From NCBI RefSeq assembly GCF_002551815.1, contig NZ_NVPR01000074.1, forward strand, positions 58,242-100,265: DNA of 42,024 bases, given 5' to 3'. The position numbers and the translations under genes were made by a program. Below are positions 35,413 through 42,024 of the stretch, piece by piece (the stretch's first letter is position 1; each line of letters begins with the position of its first letter). Below the pieces are notes generated by a model. That model ran no database searches, was not told where the DNA came from, and saw only the letters and a program-made list of their open reading frames with translations. This DNA is from Bacillus sp. AFS098217. Its GTDB lineage: Bacteria; Bacillota; Bacilli; Bacillales; Bacillaceae_G.

Positions 35413-36579
35413 TTGATAAAAAACCCCAAGGTTTTAATATTAACTGCACATTACGGGAACGGCCATGTGCAAGTAGCAAAAACATTAGAACAAACATTTC
35501 GTCAAAAAGGAATCGAAGATGTGATCGTGTGTGATCTATTTGGAGAGTCGCATCCGGTTATAACGGATATTACAAAATATTTATATTTAAAAAGTTATAC
35601 AATAGGTAAAGAGTTATATCGTTTGTTTTATTACGGTGTAGAAAAAATTTATGATAAGAAGATCGCATCGTGGTACGCAAACTTTGGAAGAAAACGTTTA
35701 AAAGCACTCTTGCATGCGGAAAAACCAGATATTGTTATTAATACATTTCCGATTATTGCCGTACCAGAATTGAAAAAACAAACGGGTTTTTCAATTCCTG
35801 TGTATAATGTGCTAACAGATTTCTGTTTGCATAAAATATGGATTCATCGTGAAGTAGATCGTTATTTTGTCGCAACAGATCATGTGAAAAAAGTAATGGT
35901 TGAAATCGGTGTGCCTTCAGAACAAATTGTAGAAACAGGGATTCCAATTCGTAGCAATTTCGAGTTAACTATGAATCCGGAAATCATATATAATAAATAT
36001 CAGTTATCTCGAGAGAAAAAGATTTTACTTATTGTAGCGGGAGCCCACGGTGTATTAGGAAATGTAAAGGAATTATGCCAATCATTTATGTCAGTTCCTA
36101 ACCTGCAAGTAGCTGTTGTCTGCGGAAAAAATGATACTTTAAAACAGGAATTGTTAGGACTACAGGAGCAGAATCCTGAGGCGCTAAAAGTATTTGGTTA
36201 TGTAGAAAATATTGATGAGTTATTCCGTGTTACTTCTTGTATGATTACCAAGCCGGGAGGCATCACATTAAGTGAAGCGGCAGCTTTACAAGTACCTGTC
36301 ATTTTATACAAACCTGTACCAGGACAAGAAAATGAAAATGCACTGTATTTTGAAAAAAAAGGAGCGGCGATTGTAATTCGTGAAGATGCTGAAATTTTTG
36401 TGAAAACGGAAGCTCTATTACAGGATGACATGAAACTTTTACAAATGAAAGAAGCAATGAAAAGTATTTATCGTCCAGAACCAGCCTGTCACATTGTGGA
36501 TATCATTTTAGAAGAAAATCATGTACAACCTAGTCATATGCCAATTAAATCAACAGTTCTTGCCCAATCTTTTACGTAA
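35413..36579 (+). CDS. ugtP: Processive diacylglycerol beta-glucosyltransferase (UgtP/MGDG synthase family)
   Basis: 388 residues. The N-terminal MGDG-synthase domain shows [17 protein letters not shown] (about 8-24), and the C-terminal GT-B nucleotide-sugar domain shows [19 protein letters not shown] (about 277-295). It adds glucose from UDP-glucose to diacylglycerol at the inner face of the membrane, giving the glucolipids that anchor lipoteichoic acid; in B. subtilis it also links nutrient status to cell division through FtsZ. The start is TTG at 35413, nine bases after AGGAG; no ATG or GTG start fits as well. The rare start may limit expression. Monocistronic, with a terminator at 36584. 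Confidence 0.9.
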   Translation: MIKNPKVLILTAHYGNGHVQVAKTLEQTFRQKGIEDVIVCDLFGESHPVITDITKYLYLKSYTIGKELYRLFYYGVEKIYDKKIASWYANFGRKRLKALLHAEKPDIVINTFPIIAVPELKKQTGFSIPVYNVLTDFCLHKIWIHREVDRYFVATDHVKKVMVEIGVPSEQIVETGIPIRSNFELTMNPEIIYNKYQLSREKKILLIVAGAHGVLGNVKELCQSFMSVPNLQVAVVCGKNDTLKQELLGLQEQNPEALKVFGYVENIDELFRVTSCMITKPGGITLSEAAALQVPVILYKPVPGQENENALYFEKKGAAIVIREDAEIFVKTEALLQDDMKLLQMKEAMKSIYRPEPACHIVDIILEENHVQPSHMPIKSTVLAQSFT

Positions 36580-36583
36580 GATG

Positions 36584-36618
36584 AAACCCTCTTTTCTGCT
36601 TTGAAGGAGGGTTTTTTG
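36584..36618 (+). terminator. Intrinsic terminator of ugtP
   Basis: The AAACCCTC / GAGGGTTT stem with a 15-nt loop is followed by TTTT. Confidence 0.8.
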
Positions 36619-36710
36619 TTATTTTATTAAAGTTTCACTTTATATTGATAATAAATTTTCTATCTTTTCAGTAGGAGAGAGTAGGTGATAATAGTTGAAA
36701 ATCCCGCATT

Positions 36711-36902
36711 TTATCCACAAGAGAATCCGCTTTCAATAGAGGGTAAAATCAGAATATTAACAATGATATCCACACAATCCACAATTTTTAGAAAAAATAT
36801 CCACAAACAAAAAACTCTATATGTGATTAAATACAGGATTATCCTCAATAATGGTTGAATTTATACACAATTCTATTAATTTTGTGGATAAAGTTTTCCA
36901 CA
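36711..36902. other. DnaA-box cluster in an intergenic region
   Basis: Consensus boxes (TTATNCACA) are at 36711-36719 (TTATCCACA, plus), 36861-36869 (TTATACACA, plus) and 36883-36891 (TTATCCACA, minus). One-mismatch boxes are at 36766-36774, 36797-36805, 36839-36847 and 36894-36902; a two-mismatch box is at 36775-36783. The sequence between them is AT-rich. No dnaA, dnaN or recF gene is nearby, so this is not the chromosomal origin. Similar DnaA-box clusters outside oriC in B. subtilis restrain initiation, which is the likeliest role. Confidence 0.75.
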
Positions 36903-36905
36903 GAA

Positions 36906-36934
36906 AAAGATCCCTCCTTGAGAAGGGATCTTTT
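36906..36934. terminator. Intrinsic terminator of yfhE
   Basis: The AAAGATCCCT / AGGGATCTTT stem lies just past the minus-strand stop at 36942. It borders the DnaA-box cluster. Confidence 0.75.
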
Positions 36935-36941
36935 CATATCA

Positions 36942-37061
36942 TTATACGCCTTTTGGACGATAACCAGCTGCACGGTCTGCTTTTTTAAATTCTCTTTGAT
37001 AGAGAACTTCTTGTGTACCAGATAATGTATTTCTCAATTTTTCACGTTTCTTTTTATCCAT
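36942..37061 (-). CDS. yfhE: YfhE family small protein
   Basis: 39 residues: MDKKKREKLRNTLSGTQEVL followed by YQREFKKADRAAGYRPKGV. The TQEVLYQREFKxAD core is the hallmark of the small YfhE family of Bacilli; function is unknown. It was found by direct translation of the minus strand. The start at 37061 is chosen because GAGGTG lies about seven bases before it; an in-frame ATG at 37067 would sit on that site. In B. subtilis yfhE lies next to yfhF, whereas here an acetyltransferase and an amidohydrolase gene lie between them. A terminator follows at 36906-36934. Confidence 0.75.
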   Translation of the reverse strand: MDKKKREKLRNTLSGTQEVLYQREFKKADRAAGYRPKGV

Positions 37062-37185
37062 TACCATTCACCTCGTATCATAAAGTCACTATCTATCGTT
37101 TCCAATGGTAGGAGGTGATATACATAATAAACTAGTATTACTGCTTGTAAAAGTCCGATTGGTGAGGACTGATTAAAGCTTCATT

Positions 37186-37743
37186 TTAAGCTTCTTTTAA
37201 ATGATGTGTATCTTGGAATGTATTGTCGCGCATTGTAGCAAGTGTATATTGGTCTTTCGAAATTTCATATAAATTATATACTTCTTCGTGTGCATTAATT
37301 TGATCGTAAACAGCCTTTCTTGTTTCGTTGGCTAGGTTTACATATTGAAGCTTTTCGGCTGCTTTAATAGAACGAATATTAACTTTACGAATGCGCATAA
37401 AGATTGTTTCAATATCTAATTCATAGAAAAGTTCGCTGAAAAAAGCATCTTTTGCTAATTTATTATATCCTTGACCATGATAAGGTTTACCAAGCCATGT
37501 ACCAAGAAATCCAGCTTTTTCTTGCACATCAAATAAAGTAATCGTACCGATAGGGTTTCCCCATTCATCTAAAATTGTACGTGAAATCAATTCACCGCGT
37601 TCTTCAGCTTCGATTGTTTGCTTTGTTAAAAATAAAAATTCTTCATATGAATAAGCCTTTTGACGCACAAAAGGGAAGACAGCAGGATCCACCATTAAAT
37701 CGTATAGAACGTGGCTGTCGTGTAAGTCGCGTTTTTTTAACAT
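37186..37743 (-). CDS. GNAT family N-acetyltransferase
   Basis: 185 residues. A GNAT acetyltransferase of the RimJ/RimL-like group: LLTKQTIEAEERGELIS and GNPIGTITLFDVQEKAGFLGT form the central strands, GKPYHGQGYNKLAKDAF (near 90) is the acetyl-CoA loop and helix, and VNIRSIKAAEKLQYV (near 125) is the motif B helix with the conserved Asn. The substrate (protein, aminoacyl group or small molecule) cannot be told. Start ATG 37743 has GGAGGAG before it. Its 5' leader contains a tRNA-like fold and an intrinsic terminator, so expression is probably controlled by premature termination. Confidence 0.85.
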   Translation of the reverse strand: MLKKRDLHDSHVLYDLMVDPAVFPFVRQKAYSYEEFLFLTKQTIEAEERGELISRTILDEWGNPIGTITLFDVQEKAGFLGTWLGKPYHGQGYNKLAKDAFFSELFYELDIETIFMRIRKVNIRSIKAAEKLQYVNLANETRKAVYDQINAHEEVYNLYEISKDQYTLATMRDNTFQDTHHLKEA

Positions 37744-37776
37744 ACTAACTCCTCCTCACACGAGGGTAGCATGACG

Positions 37777-37833
37777 AAAAAACACCCCACCCTCGAAATT
37801 TTTATATCAATCTTTAAAAAATTTCGGGGTGGG
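37777..37833 (-). terminator. Intrinsic terminator in the leader of the GNAT gene
   Basis: On the minus strand a 17-bp stem with a one-base bulge (37817-37833 with 37786-37803) and a 12-13-nt loop is followed by GTGTTTTTT (U-tract 37777-37782). It ends 34 nt before the GNAT start codon. Its first five bases, 37833-37829, are also the 3' half of the tRNA-like T-stem. Confidence 0.8.
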
Positions 37834-37893
37834 AATCGAACCCACTAGAACCAGTCTATAACGCTGGTGGCGCACCATTTGCCTTCCCCATTC
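37820..37893 (-). ncRNA. tRNA-like RNA element with degenerate acceptor stem
   Basis: On the minus strand the order is: GGGG start, AA, D-arm GGC-loop-GCC (37869-37883, loop AAATGGTGC containing GG), anticodon arm CCAGC GTTATAG ACTGG (37851-37867, apparent anticodon UAU, closing C-A mismatch), a 5-nt variable region TTCTA, and a perfect T-arm GTGGG TTCGATT CCCAC (37829-37845). The acceptor arms pair at only about four positions, and no CCA is encoded. It is thus not a normal tRNA gene. I recall a tRNA-like small RNA called tRNAOther reported in B. cereus; this may be the same locus, which I cannot confirm. A 9-bp hairpin precedes it (37894-37929). Confidence 0.65.
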
Positions 37894-37929
37894 ATCAATT
37901 TGAAATGAATAATCACGACACAAATTGAT
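37894..37929 (-). promoter_or_regulatory. Hairpin immediately upstream of the tRNA-like element
   Basis: ATCAATTTG (37894-37902) and CAAATTGAT (37921-37929) are perfect complements with an 18-nt loop. It lies directly 5' of the tRNA-like fold on the minus strand. A possible -35 TTGATT lies at 37970-37975, with AT-rich -10 candidates near 37945-37952. Confidence 0.45.
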
Positions 37930-37992
37930 TATGGTTTCATTCAGTTTATAATCGTATAATACTTTATCTAATCAAAAAAATAAACTAGTTTT

Positions 37993-39114
37993 TTATTTTT
38001 TTTTGTAAATTATTTTTCCGTTAATCATAGTGAATACAGGTTTGGCTAAATAATGGAATGGATGGTGAGTCCATAAAACAAGATCGGCGTCTTTTCCAAT
38101 TTCAATACTCCCAATTCTATTTTCTAAACGTAAGTTGCGAGCAGGTAAAATAGTAATTCCTTCCAAGGCGATTTTCTCGTCTAATCCTTCTCGAACAGCG
38201 AGGGCTGCACAGACATTTAAATATTGAATTGGCGTATAGGGATGGTCTGTTGTGATGGAAACTTCTATTCCTTTTTTTGATAGGATATGGTAAGTGTCCC
38301 AAGACTTATTTTTCAGTTCGATTTTTGAGCGGCGTGTGAGGGTCGGACCAACAGAAATTTTTAAATTGTGCTTACTTAGTTCATTAACAATGAAGTGTCC
38401 TTCTGTACAATGTTCAATACGTAAATCAAGATTGAATTCTTGTGCAAAGCGAAGAGCGGAACTAATATCATCTGCACGATGCGCATGGATACGTACAGGA
38501 ATTTCTCGGCGTAATGCTTTTAAAATGGGAAGCATTCGAAAGTCTGCATCGTTTCCATAGTGTTGTGCTTCATAGAAAGATTCGCGAAGTAAGCCCATAA
38601 TACCCATGCGAGTAATGGATTCCTTTGTGCCATTACTATGAATGCGTTTTGGATTTTCTCCAAAGGCAATTTTCAAACCAGCGGGTTCTTGAATGATCAT
38701 ATGATCGATACAAGTTCCGGCTGTTTTTATCACGCATGTCGTACCGCCAATAATATTTTGACTTCCAGGCATAACGTGAACGGTTGTAATGCCACTTTGG
38801 ACTGCATCTTGAAAAGCTATATCAAAGGGGTGTATGCCGTCTAAAGAGCGGATATGTGGTGTTAATACTTCAGATGTTTCATTGGCATCATTTCCAGCCC
38901 AACCGGTTCCTTCATCGTATAGACCAAGATGAGTATGAACATCGATAAATCCAGGTAACAGATGAAGAGCCCTCGCATCAATAATGGTCATATCTTGAGT
39001 TGACTCAATATGTGGTTTTACCTCAGTGATTTTGTCTCCTGCAACTAATACATCCCCTTGAAACTTTGGAGATGTAATAGGGTATACAATTGCTTGTTTG
39101 AGCAGTATTTTCAT
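37993..39114 (-). CDS. Amidohydrolase family protein (imidazolonepropionase-like)
   Basis: 373 residues. A metal-dependent amidohydrolase: an N-terminal beta sandwich (1-50), metal-binding DVHTHLGLYDEG near 58, a later HAHRADD near 210, EHCTEGHF near 233, and TDHPYTP near 289 giving the last metal-ligand aspartate, then the C-terminal GSIEIGKDADLVLWTHHPFHY strand typical of the COG1228 group. The likely reaction is hydrolysis of a cyclic amide or C-N bond, but the substrate is unknown and no pathway partner is adjacent. The start ATG at 39114 has a GAGGTACC sequence upstream, a modest site. It lies between yfhF and the GNAT leader and interrupts the yfhE-yfhF order known from B. subtilis. Confidence 0.8.
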   Translation of the reverse strand: MKILLKQAIVYPITSPKFQGDVLVAGDKITEVKPHIESTQDMTIIDARALHLLPGFIDVHTHLGLYDEGTGWAGNDANETSEVLTPHIRSLDGIHPFDIAFQDAVQSGITTVHVMPGSQNIIGGTTCVIKTAGTCIDHMIIQEPAGLKIAFGENPKRIHSNGTKESITRMGIMGLLRESFYEAQHYGNDADFRMLPILKALRREIPVRIHAHRADDISSALRFAQEFNLDLRIEHCTEGHFIVNELSKHNLKISVGPTLTRRSKIELKNKSWDTYHILSKKGIEVSITTDHPYTPIQYLNVCAALAVREGLDEKIALEGITILPARNLRLENRIGSIEIGKDADLVLWTHHPFHYLAKPVFTMINGKIIYKKK

Positions 39115-39322
39115 AGGTACCTCATTTCCATTGTCTTATATTGTTTTGGGGAGCAAAATAAAAACAATTTGAAAGATTGATCCCATATTAAAGGATGATA
39201 ATATCCCCCTCGTTTCAAAGTTTAGATAAGGAATAAGTGCGTGAAATTCTGAATGGATAGGGCTGAAATCAGTAGGAATGAAGAACCGCTCCTGATGACT
39301 GTTGCAATTTATTTTAGAAGTA

Positions 39323-40231
39323 TTACATTGTATGCGATAGTATATTTTGTAATGCATGGCTTAATGTTGGAAATGAGTGTTTATATCCATAATCGAGCGC
39401 TTTATGGGGTAATACATATTGGCCTTGTAAGATGAGTATACTCATCTCCCCGAGTAAAGTATGTAGTACAAATGCTGGAGTAGGAAGCCAATGCGGACGC
39501 CTGATGACATTTGAAAGTGTTTTTCCGAATTCTTTCATCGTTATAGGTTCTGGAGCTGTAATGTTAAGAGGACCTTCTATTTCTTTTGTTTGTATTGCGA
39601 AATCAATCATACGAATAGCGTCATGTAAATGAATCCAGGATAACCACTGTTTACCGGAACCGATTGTACCACCAATATATAATTGATAAGGAAGTAACAT
39701 CTTAGGAAGAGCACCTCCTTCTGCGTCTAAAACAACTCCAAATCGTGCATAGATAGTTCGAATGCCGAGAGAAATAGCATGAGAGGCTTCTTTTTCCCAT
39801 AAATGTACTGTATTTGCTAGAAAATCATCTCCATGTTCTGTATCTTGTTCAGTAAAAGTCTTTTCGATGGATGTGCCATAATACCCAATAGCGCTAGCGT
39901 TAATAAAAGTATGGGGTTTCGTTTGTAATGACTGTAATTGTCTAATGAGACCTTTTGTCGTATGAAGACGACTTTTTAGGATGTTCTCTTTTTGTTTTTG
40001 TGTCCAGCGTCCATTATTAATAGATTCTCCTGCTAAATTGATAACAACGTCAACAGAGGAGAGAGGAAACGTATGTGAATTAGCAGTCCATTGCAAGTAT
40101 TGAATGTTGGAATCAGGAGAATTTTCTATCGTTTGCCGGGTAAGAATGTAAATTGTATGTCCTTTTAAGTTTAAAAATTGAGCTAGTTGTTTACCAATAA
40201 AACCAGTACCTCCAGAAATCGCGATTTTCAA
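39323..40231 (-). CDS. yfhF: NAD(P)-binding epimerase/SDR family protein YfhF (TIGR01777 type)
   Basis: 302 residues. An extended short-chain dehydrogenase: the N-terminal GGTGFIGKQLAQFL nucleotide-binding motif, DVVINLAGESINNGRW near 72, the SAIGYYGT active-site region near 117, and a C-terminal domain (HWLPTPAFVLHTLLGEMSIL) typical of the TIGR01777 epimerase group. Function is unknown; related proteins are linked to division (SulA-like naming in cyanobacteria), but evidence is weak. The start is TTG 40231, seven bases after GGAGGA on the minus strand; the upstream in-frame ATG at 40270 would place 13 extra residues before the nucleotide-binding strand. Divergent from recX by 82 bp. Confidence 0.85.
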   Translation of the reverse strand: MKIAISGGTGFIGKQLAQFLNLKGHTIYILTRQTIENSPDSNIQYLQWTANSHTFPLSSVDVVINLAGESINNGRWTQKQKENILKSRLHTTKGLIRQLQSLQTKPHTFINASAIGYYGTSIEKTFTEQDTEHGDDFLANTVHLWEKEASHAISLGIRTIYARFGVVLDAEGGALPKMLLPYQLYIGGTIGSGKQWLSWIHLHDAIRMIDFAIQTKEIEGPLNITAPEPITMKEFGKTLSNVIRRPHWLPTPAFVLHTLLGEMSILILQGQYVLPHKALDYGYKHSFPTLSHALQNILSHTM

Positions 40232-40313
40232 AAAAATTTCCTCCTCATTATATCTATTCATGGAAAGCAAATTTGCTCCGTAACTATGTTAAGATAGTAG
40301 CGGGGTGAAGAAT

Positions 40314-41126
40314 ATGGCTGTCATTACAAAAATAGAAGTACAAAAACGAACGAAAGAACGATTTAATATTTATATTGATAAGGGACAAGGTGAAGAATAC
40401 GGGTTTAGTGTAAATCAGATTGTTTTAATTAAGCACGGATTGCAAAAAGGCTTAGAAATTGATGAAGTAGAGTTAGCTAATATTTTGTACAATGAAGAAG
40501 TGCAAAAAGCATATTTGCAAGCAATCTCCTATTTATCTTATCAAATGAGGACAAAACAGGAAGTTGAAGAGTATTTACGAAAAAAAGAAATTGGACAGGC
40601 CATCATCTCTGAAGTTGTTTCGAAATTATTACATGATCGCCATATTAATGATAAAGAGTATGCAATTTCATACGTGCGAACTCATAGTAACGTAAATCAA
40701 AAGGGACCAACTGTGATTAGGCGTGAACTTCTTGGTAAAGGGGTTCAAGATGTAATAATTACTCATAGTTTACAAGAGTATCCGAAAGAAAAGCAAATTG
40801 AAAATGCTTTTGCGCTTGTAGAGAAAAAGAAAAAGTCTTATCAAAAGCATTCTTTTTTACAAATGAAACAAAAATTAGAAGAAATGCTTGTGCGTAAAGG
40901 GTATTTTCGAGATGTAATTCAAATTTGTCTTGAAGAGTTGAAAGATGAAAAGGATGACTCACAGCAGCTGGAGGCATTGTTATATCATGGGAATAAATAC
41001 CATGAAAAGTATAAAAAGCATGATGGATGGACATATGAAAATAAGATAAAGCAAGCGCTATATCGAAAAGGATTTTCTATTGATGAAATAGAGACGTTTT
41101 TACAAATGAAACGTGAAGAGGGATGA
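40314..41126 (+). CDS. recX: Recombination regulator RecX
   Basis: 270 residues, the long form found in Bacilli. Tandem three-helix RecX repeats are visible: AISYLSYQMRTKQEVEEYL, then the GPTVIRRELLGKGV unit, and a C-terminal KIKQALYRKGFSIDEIETFL. RecX binds RecA filaments and modulates recombination and SOS activity in the cytoplasm. The start at ATG 40314 is preferred to GTG 40305 because GGGGTGA lies eight bases before it. yfhH begins 6 bp after its stop, so the two genes form one transcript, as in B. subtilis (yfhG-yfhH). Confidence 0.9.
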   Translation: MAVITKIEVQKRTKERFNIYIDKGQGEEYGFSVNQIVLIKHGLQKGLEIDEVELANILYNEEVQKAYLQAISYLSYQMRTKQEVEEYLRKKEIGQAIISEVVSKLLHDRHINDKEYAISYVRTHSNVNQKGPTVIRRELLGKGVQDVIITHSLQEYPKEKQIENAFALVEKKKKSYQKHSFLQMKQKLEEMLVRKGYFRDVIQICLEELKDEKDDSQQLEALLYHGNKYHEKYKKHDGWTYENKIKQALYRKGFSIDEIETFLQMKREEG

Positions 41127-41132
41127 GGAAAT

Positions 41133-41453
41133 ATGATGAATATGCCAAAACGCTATAGTGAAATGACACCGCATGAGCTAAGAGAAGAAGTTGGTATTTT
41201 AAAAGAGCAGGCTGTGAAGGCGGAGCAGCTTGGTATTGTAAATGAATTTGATGTATTAATGAGAAAAATGGCAATGGCACGTGCTTATATGACAGATATT
41301 AATAAATTTCAAATTGGTGAAACATATGAACTGATTGAAGAACCAGGTGTATTATTTACAATTACGTATTTCAACGGGGTATTTGCTTGGGGACATAAAC
41401 AAAATGATAGTGAGGAAATTGGAATTCCAATTTCACTGTTACAAGAAAAATAA
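41133..41453 (+). CDS. yfhH: YfhH family protein (DUF1811)
   Basis: 106 residues. The N-terminal helical half (RYSEMTPHELREEVGILKEQ) and C-terminal beta-rich half (TYELIEEPGVLFTITYFNGV) match the DUF1811/YfhH family of Bacilli; the function is unknown. ATG 41133 lies four bases after GAGG. Further in-frame ATGs at 41136 and 41142 could be used, and the family consensus begins near PKRYSEMTPHE, so a slightly later start is possible. Cotranscribed with recX and closed by a terminator. Confidence 0.85.
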   Translation: MMNMPKRYSEMTPHELREEVGILKEQAVKAEQLGIVNEFDVLMRKMAMARAYMTDINKFQIGETYELIEEPGVLFTITYFNGVFAWGHKQNDSEEIGIPISLLQEK

Positions 41454-41484
41454 AAACCAGAGAGTAAATATCTCTCTGGTTTTC
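41452..41484. terminator. Intrinsic terminator of recX-yfhH
   Basis: The AAAACCAGAGAG / CTCTCTGGTTTT perfect stem with a 7-nt loop is symmetric and usable by both strands. Confidence 0.85.
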
Positions 41485-41517
41485 ATCTTTGGTAGGCGTT
41501 AAAGGAGATAGGAGATT

Positions 41518-41670
41518 TTAAATTTGGCGTTTTCGCATTTCGTTCGCCAATATAATGAGAGACTGGGTTTGTTGCGTTTGTCCATTTACTTGTGCTTTCG
41601 CATGTTTTGGACGTGCCCACGTAGGGTTAAATAATTCAGAACGACTATCTAAATGATCACGGTAGCTCAT
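41518..41670 (-). CDS. YpzG-like small protein
   Basis: 50 residues: MSYRDHLDSRSELFNPTWAR, then PKHAKAQVNGQTQQTQSLII and LANEMRKRQI. The PKHxxxQVNGxTxxTQ core recalls the small YpzG family of Bacilli (from memory); function is unknown, though such proteins often accompany sporulation genes. The minus-strand start at 41670 follows GAGGTGATAAAG. It lies 37 bp from the end of sspK on the same strand, so the two may be cotranscribed. Confidence 0.65.
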   Translation of the reverse strand: MSYRDHLDSRSELFNPTWARPKHAKAQVNGQTQQTQSLIILANEMRKRQI

Positions 41671-41707
41671 CTTTATCACCTCGTGTAGGAAGTTATATTA
41701 TTTTTGA

Positions 41708-41866
41708 CTATTCTTCCTGCTGATTTGCAGCACGCATACGTTCCTGCGGGTGCGTGTTAATTGTGCCGTTAGGTCTCTTTGAAGCAAAGCGAGACTTTGC
41801 TTTCGGTTGACCTTCGATTTTGCTGTTGTTTTTTGATTCAGACCAAAATTCGGCTTGTCTACCCAA
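41708..41866 (-). CDS. sspK: Small acid-soluble spore protein K
   Basis: 52 residues: a TTG start gives [20 protein letters not shown], then [20 protein letters not shown] and [12 protein letters not shown]. The [26 protein letters not shown] core is characteristic of SspK, a minor spore core protein made in the forespore. The site GAGGGGGCG precedes the TTG at 41866. A longer overlapping frame on the same strand (41698-41913) is a shadow of this gene. Its position beside recX and yfhH agrees with B. subtilis, where sspK (yfhJ) is in the yfh cluster. Forespore (sigma G) control is known for the family, but a promoter was not resolved here. Confidence 0.85.
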   Translation of the reverse strand: MGRQAEFWSESKNNSKIEGQPKAKSRFASKRPNGTINTHPQERMRAANQQEE

Positions 41867-41999
41867 GAAGAACGCCCCCTCATTATAAATTGATACTTGT
41901 TAAGAAGTATCAATTATAGAATGTGCAAAATAGAAGAAAATATCCTTTAGAAATTAAAGGAAGAAATGAGGTTCATCACCGTAACATGGGGTTGATTTT

Positions 42000-42024
42000 T
42001 TGAAAAAGAATCATTTTTCATACA
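42000..42024 (+). CDS. Possible start of a gene running off the window
   Basis: A TTG at 42000 preceded by GGGG at about eight bases opens a frame reading MKKNHFSY before the window ends. Identity cannot be told; in the yfh neighbourhood several genes are possible. Confidence 0.25.

Noticed and set aside
35241-35534. 97-codon plus-strand frame upstream of ugtP
   Set aside because: It has no ribosome binding site, overlaps the well-supported ugtP start in another frame, and shows no recognisable domain.
36711-36902. Chromosomal replication origin
   Set aside because: The DnaA-box cluster has no dnaA, dnaN, recF or rpmH neighbours and no clear DnaA-trio/unwinding arrangement was identified, so a regulatory cluster is more likely.
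37820-37893. Ordinary tRNA-Ile(UAU) gene
   Set aside because: D-, anticodon and T-arms can be drawn, but the acceptor stem pairs at only about four positions, CCA is absent, and the 3' side is part of a terminator.
39253-39435. Plus-strand 60-codon frame between amidohydrolase and yfhF
   Set aside because: It overlaps the yfhF 3' end on the opposite strand and lacks a ribosome binding site.
41698-41913. 71-codon minus-strand frame over sspK
   Set aside because: The sspK frame with a TTG start gives a clear SspK sequence, so the longer frame is a shadow.
1-42024. CRISPR array or complete prophage
   Set aside because: No regularly spaced direct repeats and no structural, integrase or terminase phage genes were seen; only a single DnaD-type gene looks phage-derived.

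Overview
The window is a chromosomal segment of a Bacillus cereus group bacterium (B. cereus/anthracis/thuringiensis type). The evidence is low-GC DNA with strong GGAGG-type ribosome binding sites, gene order matching the B. subtilis yfk, yfj and yfh neighbourhoods, a small acid-soluble spore protein gene (sspK), and dispersed short repeats of the kind described as bcr elements in this group. No rRNA operon, CRISPR array, complete prophage or transposase gene was seen.

Layout. 0-3.5 kb: a repeat copy, a large TPR-GTPase gene on the minus strand, and a bcr1-like element. 3.5-13.6 kb: mostly core genes, namely a DedA protein, a BH0509-type small protein, a flavin-binding stress protein, the yfk block (Ca2+/H+ exchanger, YfkD, radical SAM YfkAB, YfkK), class I fumarase, the spore cortex enzyme PdaA, an AlkA-type glycosylase and an RlmCD-type methyltransferase. 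13.6-23 kb: an accessory-looking segment with gene remnants, a malate-type two-component system (malK/malR), a KdgT-family permease behind a cre site, an NAD malic enzyme, an L,D-transpeptidase, an orphan DnaD-domain gene next to inverted repeats, and a second repeat copy. 23-31.6 kb: a TruA paralogue with an odd leader, an XRE-YkvA regulator-like protein, a YtaF/MntP-like membrane protein, glutaminase, a GlcNAc/glucose PTS IICB with cre sites, a serine beta-lactamase-like protein, a third repeat copy (inverted) and a membrane-anchored protein with tubby/LURP-like repeats. 31.6-36.6 kb: the anaerobic pflB-pflA operon and the glucolipid synthase UgtP. 36.6-42 kb: a dense cluster of DnaA boxes, then the yfh block (yfhE, yfhF, recX, yfhH, sspK), interrupted by a GNAT acetyltransferase with a tRNA-like 5' leader and by an amidohydrolase.

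How the genes work together. Carbon metabolism is prominent: fumarase makes malate, malic enzyme converts malate to pyruvate, MalK/MalR probably sense malate, and PflB/PflA cleave pyruvate anaerobically. The nagE-type PTS gene and the permease gene carry cre-like operators, which points to CcpA control. Envelope genes (PdaA, L,D-transpeptidase, UgtP, beta-lactamase-like protein) are scattered as single units, each closed by its own terminator.

The two most notable unexplained signals are both near 37 kb. One is a structured minus-strand leader in which a tRNA-like T-arm and an intrinsic terminator compete for the same five bases, upstream of a GNAT gene. The other is an intergenic cluster of three consensus and four near-consensus DnaA boxes within 192 bp, with no dnaA or dnaN gene nearby.
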